Source: Nitrospirota bacterium
GTDB taxonomy: Bacteria > Nitrospirota > Nitrospiria > Nitrospirales > NS-4
Reading direction: 5' to 3'
NCBI GenBank assembly: GCA_005877565.1
Contig: VBOK01000126.1
Coordinates: forward strand, 1 to 15,836
DNA length: 15,836 nucleotides
The notes beneath the pieces were generated by a model that saw nothing but the letters and a program-made list of their open reading frames with translations, was not told the DNA's origin and did no database searches. The translations under genes and the position numbers were made by a program. Positions 12,989 to 15,836 of this stretch are shown in pieces; position 1 is the first letter of the stretch, and every line of letters begins with the position of its first letter.

Positions 12989-14809
12989 ATGGCACGCATC
13001 GTCGGAATCGATCTCGGGACGACCAACTCCCTCGTGGCGTACATGAACGGAAAGACCCCCACGGTCATCCCGGGACCGGAAGGACGCACGCTGGTCCCCT
13101 CCATCGTTGCCTACACGCCTTCAGGCTTTCTGACGGGCGACGCGGCCAAGGAGCAACTCGTCCGTAATCCCGAGCATACCGTCTATTCGGTCAAGCGCTT
13201 CATGGGAAAGGGCCTCGCGGATGTCACCCAGGAACTCCGGTACTTCCCGTTCAAGCTTACCGAGCAGAACGGTGTGATCCGGCTCCAGATTGGGAACAAG
13301 TCGCTCACCCCGCCGGAGATCTCGGCCATGGTGCTCAAGGAGCTCAAGGCCCGAGCCGAAGCCTTCTTCGGCGAGGAGATCCGCAAGGCCGTCATTACCG
13401 TTCCCGCCTATTTCAACGACAGCCAGCGTCAGGCCACGAAGGACGCCGGGAAGATCGCCGGCCTGGAGGTGGTGCGGATCGTCAACGAGCCGACCGCCGC
13501 CTCCTTGGCCTACGGCCTCCAGAAGCGCAAGCAGGGCATCATCGCCGTGTACGATCTGGGCGGCGGCACCTTCGATATCTCGATCCTGAAGCTCAAGAGC
13601 GGCATCTTCGAAGTCCTGGCCACGAACGGCAACACGCACCTCGGCGGCGACGACTTCGACCGCCGGCTCGTGGATGTGATGATGCAGGACCTCAAAGTCA
13701 AGCATAGCCTCTCCGTGGAGGGACGACCCGAGCTCCAGCAGGAACTGCGCATCCGGGCCGAGCAGGCGAAATGCCGCCTGTCCACGGACACCGAGACCGT
13801 GGTGGAAGTCCCGCTCCCCGACGGCAAGGGCCATTACCGCCGGACTTTCACCCGGGCCGAATTGGAAAAGCTGGTGGACGATCTGGTGGAGAAGACCCTG
13901 GCGCCCTGCCGCCAGGCCCTCGCGGATGCCGGCTTGCCGGCGACCGATGTGGATGAAGTCGTGTTGGTCGGCGGGTCCACCCGGATGCCGCTCGTGCAGC
14001 AGAGGGTCCAGGCCCTGTTCGGGAAGACACCCCACTGCGAGCTCAACCCGGACGAAGTGGTGGCCTTGGGCGCCGCCGTGCAGGCCGACATCCTGTCGGG
14101 CGGCATTCAGGACATGCTGCTGCTCGACGTGACCCCGCTGACCCTGGGGATCGAGACGATGGGCGGCGTGATGAGCAGCCTCATCCGCCGCAATACGACG
14201 ATCCCCACCAGCGCGAAGGAGCTATTCACGACGTTCGTCGACGGCCAGACATCCGTGGACATCCATATCCTCCAGGGCGAGCGCGAGCTCGCCAAGGACA
14301 ATCGAAGCCTGGCGCGCTTCCAGCTCAGGATTCCTCCCATGCCGGCTGGTGTCCCCCGCATCGAGGTGACCTTTATGATCGACGCCAACGGGATCCTCAA
14401 CGTCACGGCGCGGGACGTGCGCACGGGCGAGGTGCAATCCATCGAGGTCAAGCCCTCCTACGGCCTGACGGACCAGGAAGTCGAGCGCATGATCCGCGAC
14501 TCGTTCGTCTACGCGAAGCAGGACATTCAGGAACGGCAGCGGATCGAGGCAATGAACGAAGCCGAGAGCATCCTGCGGGCCACGGAGAAGGCACTGGCGC
14601 GCGCCGGCAATCTGGCTACCCCCGAGGAACTGGCGGCGATCCAGGCGGCAGTCGCCAACCTCAAGTCCGCCATGGCCGGCACCGACCACCGTGCCCTCCG
14701 GGACGCGATCGAGAAGCTGAACAAGGCCTCCTACAGCCTGGCCGAGAAGCTCATGAACAGCACGTTGCAGGAGGCGCTGAAGGACAAGAAGCTTTCAGAC
14801 GTGACGTGA
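12989..14809 (+). CDS. hscA: HscA, Hsp70-type chaperone for IscU
   Basis: This 606-residue Hsp70 homologue uses ATP to drive cluster release from IscU, working with HscB. The nucleotide-binding domain shows the phosphate-1 motif GIDLGTTNSLVAYM at the start, AYFNDSQRQATKDAGKIAGL, DLGGGTFDISIL (about 188-199) and VLVGGSTRMPLVQQRV (about 325-340). The substrate-binding domain and helical lid follow from about 380. The length is close to that of E. coli HscA (616). Its position between hscB and iscX distinguishes it from DnaK. Confidence 0.97.
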   Translation: MARIVGIDLGTTNSLVAYMNGKTPTVIPGPEGRTLVPSIVAYTPSGFLTGDAAKEQLVRNPEHTVYSVKRFMGKGLADVTQELRYFPFKLTEQNGVIRLQIGNKSLTPPEISAMVLKELKARAEAFFGEEIRKAVITVPAYFNDSQRQATKDAGKIAGLEVVRIVNEPTAASLAYGLQKRKQGIIAVYDLGGGTFDISILKLKSGIFEVLATNGNTHLGGDDFDRRLVDVMMQDLKVKHSLSVEGRPELQQELRIRAEQAKCRLSTDTETVVEVPLPDGKGHYRRTFTRAELEKLVDDLVEKTLAPCRQALADAGLPATDVDEVVLVGGSTRMPLVQQRVQALFGKTPHCELNPDEVVALGAAVQADILSGGIQDMLLLDVTPLTLGIETMGGVMSSLIRRNTTIPTSAKELFTTFVDGQTSVDIHILQGERELAKDNRSLARFQLRIPPMPAGVPRIEVTFMIDANGILNVTARDVRTGEVQSIEVKPSYGLTDQEVERMIRDSFVYAKQDIQERQRIEAMNEAESILRATEKALARAGNLATPEELAAIQAAVANLKSAMAGTDHRALRDAIEKLNKASYSLAEKLMNSTLQEALKDKKLSDVT

Positions 14810-14818
14810 GGGAGTCCG

Positions 14819-15031
14819 ATGGAAATTGATTGGAACGATACCGAAGAGATCGCGCTTCAGCTCATGGAGCAGCATCCGGATGTGGATCCGCTGACGATCC
14901 GGTTCACCGATCTCCATCGGTGGGTGACCGAACTTCCGGGTTTCATCGGCGATGCGAGGAAGTCCAACGAGAAGATCCTCGAAGCCATCCAGATGTCCTG
15001 GCACGAGGAATACAAGGACGCCCACGGCTAA
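14819..15031 (+). CDS. iscX: IscX, modulator of IscS
   Basis: This acidic 70-residue protein matches the IscX/YfhJ family: it begins DWNDTEEIALQL, has HPDVDPLTIRFTDLHRWV in the middle and ends EAIQMSWHEEYKD. IscX binds IscS and iron and adjusts the desulfurase rate. The ribosome site GGGAG overlaps the hscA end region, with the start 9 bases after the hscA stop. In E. coli fdx lies between hscA and iscX; here that gene is absent from this position. It ends the isc operon; no intrinsic terminator is visible after it. Confidence 0.95.
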   Translation: MEIDWNDTEEIALQLMEQHPDVDPLTIRFTDLHRWVTELPGFIGDARKSNEKILEAIQMSWHEEYKDAHG

Positions 15032-15033
15032 GC

Positions 15034-15059
15034 AAAATAGGGGACAGGCTACTTTTTCG
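15034..15059. repeat. short repeat-like sequence at the boundary after iscX
   Basis: AAAATAGGGGACAGGCTACT followed by a T run begins three bases after the iscX stop. I recall GGGGACAGGCTAC-type sequences recurring in many environmental bacterial genomes, often near REP-associated (IS200-like) transposases, usually with an inverted partner. No partner copy is seen in this window, so this is a single half at best. It marks a drop in GC content and the beginning of a foreign-looking segment. Confidence 0.35.
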
Positions 15060-15091
15060 CGGCTGCAGAGATTCCCGACAATCTCGGTGGG

Positions 15092-15550
15092 GTGCCATCA
15101 ATTGTCGTTGCCACTGTGTATGCCGAAGCGTTAGGTCAGAATGTTCAGAGCAAGATCGCTGTAGCCAATGCCATCGAGAACCGGTTCCAGGATACAACTT
15201 ATGAATTCCGAAATCTTCCGACCTATAGTCGGGTTATCTCTTCCAAAAATGCTTTCGAGTCATTCGGAAACGTTAATTTCCGCTTAGTGTCGAATGTCTT
15301 AGCGGGAAGGAAGAGCGGGGAGCATTTGACATCGAAACAAAGACAAGCCCTAATCGATTCATTTATTGCGGCCTGGGTCGTCTATAACAGTATCCTTCCA
15401 GATACAACTAGCGGGGCTTTGTACTTCTACAGCCCTTATATCGATCAGCCAGCATATATTACGCAGGGGCTGGCATCAGGGACGTTAGAGGAGGTTTATC
15501 CGGCAGATGTGAACCCCAATAAATTTAAATTCTTCAGGCGTTCGCAGTGA
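15092..15550 (+). CDS. SleB-like cell-wall hydrolase domain, possibly a 5'-truncated fragment
   Basis: From a GTG at 15092 the 152-residue product reads VVATVYAEALGQ, then KIAVANAIENRF, resembling the start of the SleB/Hydrolase_2 fold (ArxVYgEArgE...AVAxVilNR). Glu12 sits at the catalytic glutamate position, and GALYFYSPYID near 108-118 fits the later conserved strand. Such enzymes cut peptidoglycan. No ribosome site precedes the GTG. The same frame is open upstream to a TAG at 15038, encoding GYFFAAAEIPDNLGG before the GTG, so the domain could be the 3' remnant of a longer gene cut by the repeat-like sequence. It has no signal peptide of its own. Base composition is more AT-rich than the isc genes. 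Fold assignment is by eye and moderate. Confidence 0.55.
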   Translation: MPSIVVATVYAEALGQNVQSKIAVANAIENRFQDTTYEFRNLPTYSRVISSKNAFESFGNVNFRLVSNVLAGRKSGEHLTSKQRQALIDSFIAAWVVYNSILPDTTSGALYFYSPYIDQPAYITQGLASGTLEEVYPADVNPNKFKFFRRSQ

Positions 15551-15577
15551 CGTGGAGCCAAGAGAGGAAGTAGCGTT

Positions 15578-15836
15578 ATGTTTAGCAAGATTCTTATAGC
15601 GGCTGCTTTATCTGTAAGTACCCTATCTTGGATACATCTAGCCAACGATTGTTGGGCTGGAGAAGCCGCCCAAGGGAAGGAAGACGTCATTAAAGGAATC
15701 CTCGGCAATTTCCAACTGTCCTACTACTTCGACAAAGAGAATAGGGGAAAGGCCTTCTCTCTCCTGATCAAGGATTTTGACCTTGACGATGACGAAACCT
15801 ACGCGATTTCCGAAAATGAAAAACGTTTTTGGGTGA
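15578..15836 (+). CDS. small secreted protein of unknown function (3' end outside window)
   Basis: An ATG at 15578 follows AGAGGAAG (15563-15570) by 7 bases. The first 86 codons are visible. They begin with a clear signal peptide (FSKILIAAALSVSTLSW, likely cleavage near CWA-GEA), followed by a mature part rich in Asp, Glu and Lys. I do not recognise the family. It starts 27 bases after the hydrolase-like gene in the same direction. Export to the periplasm would put it where a peptidoglycan hydrolase acts, so an immunity or inhibitor role is possible but unproven. Confidence 0.6.
   Translation, partial: MFSKILIAAALSVSTLSWIHLANDCWAGEAAQGKEDVIKGILGNFQLSYYFDKENRGKAFSLLIKDFDLDDDETYAISENEKRFWV

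Noticed and set aside
13121..14035. Minus-strand open frame of 304 codons
   Set aside because: Antisense to hscA; composition reflects the codon pattern of the real gene.
1..15836. CRISPR array, integrase, attachment site or complete insertion sequence
   Set aside because: No spaced direct repeats, recombinase motifs or paired terminal repeats were seen; only one repeat-like half at 15034-15059.

Overview
This window looks like a piece of a GC-rich environmental bacterial chromosome, most likely Nitrospira-like (phylum Nitrospirota). That assignment rests on remembered resemblance of the Isc proteins, the ferredoxin and the small secreted proteins to Nitrospira homologues; nothing was computed. 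Both tRNA genes encode their CCA end.

Layout. (1) Bases 1-2981, minus strand: an RND efflux pump permease whose C-terminus lies outside the window. (2) Bases 3062-4015, minus strand: chrB, a chromate-responsive regulator that reads in the same direction into the RND gene. A strong 22-bp palindrome at 4048-4069 lies in the divergent gap between chrB and a plus-strand group. That group holds a secreted protein of unknown function (4146-4922), a secreted-protein gene broken by a frameshift and probable deletion (4946-5478), and an EamA/DMT transporter with a histidine-rich tail (5539-6603). This part looks like an accessory metal/stress module. (3) Bases 6669-8193: tRNA-Glu(CTC), a 2Fe-2S ferredoxin of the ISC type, a convergent flavin oxidoreductase of the ferredoxin-reductase family, and tRNA-Gln(CTG). 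(4) Bases 8234-9646, minus strand: gltX, glutamyl-tRNA synthetase. (5) Bases 9681-15031: the ISC iron-sulfur assembly operon in the order iscR, iscS, iscU, iscA (broken), hscB, hscA, iscX. Its promoter carries two IscR-like sites and overlaps the -35 region of the divergent gltX promoter. (6) Bases 15034-15836: a more AT-rich segment that begins with a short repeat-like sequence, followed by an orphan SleB-like cell-wall-hydrolase domain and a small signal-peptide protein cut by the window end.

How the genes work together. IscS supplies sulfur to the IscU scaffold. HscB and HscA (Hsp70 and its co-chaperone) release the cluster from IscU. IscX modulates IscS, and IscR represses the operon. The ferredoxin that usually sits between hscA and iscX is instead about 2.4 kb upstream of iscR, tail to tail with a possible reductase partner. 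iscA keeps both ends of its coding sequence but lacks the middle and is frameshifted. With the similar lesion at 4946-5478, that makes two internally broken genes in under 16 kb, so an assembly or read problem should be excluded before biology is inferred.

The most novel-looking candidates are the orphan peptidoglycan-hydrolase-like domain followed by a secreted small protein (possible effector/immunity remnant), the chrB-linked RND pump with altered proton-relay residues, and the IscR variant paired with two operator-like sites.
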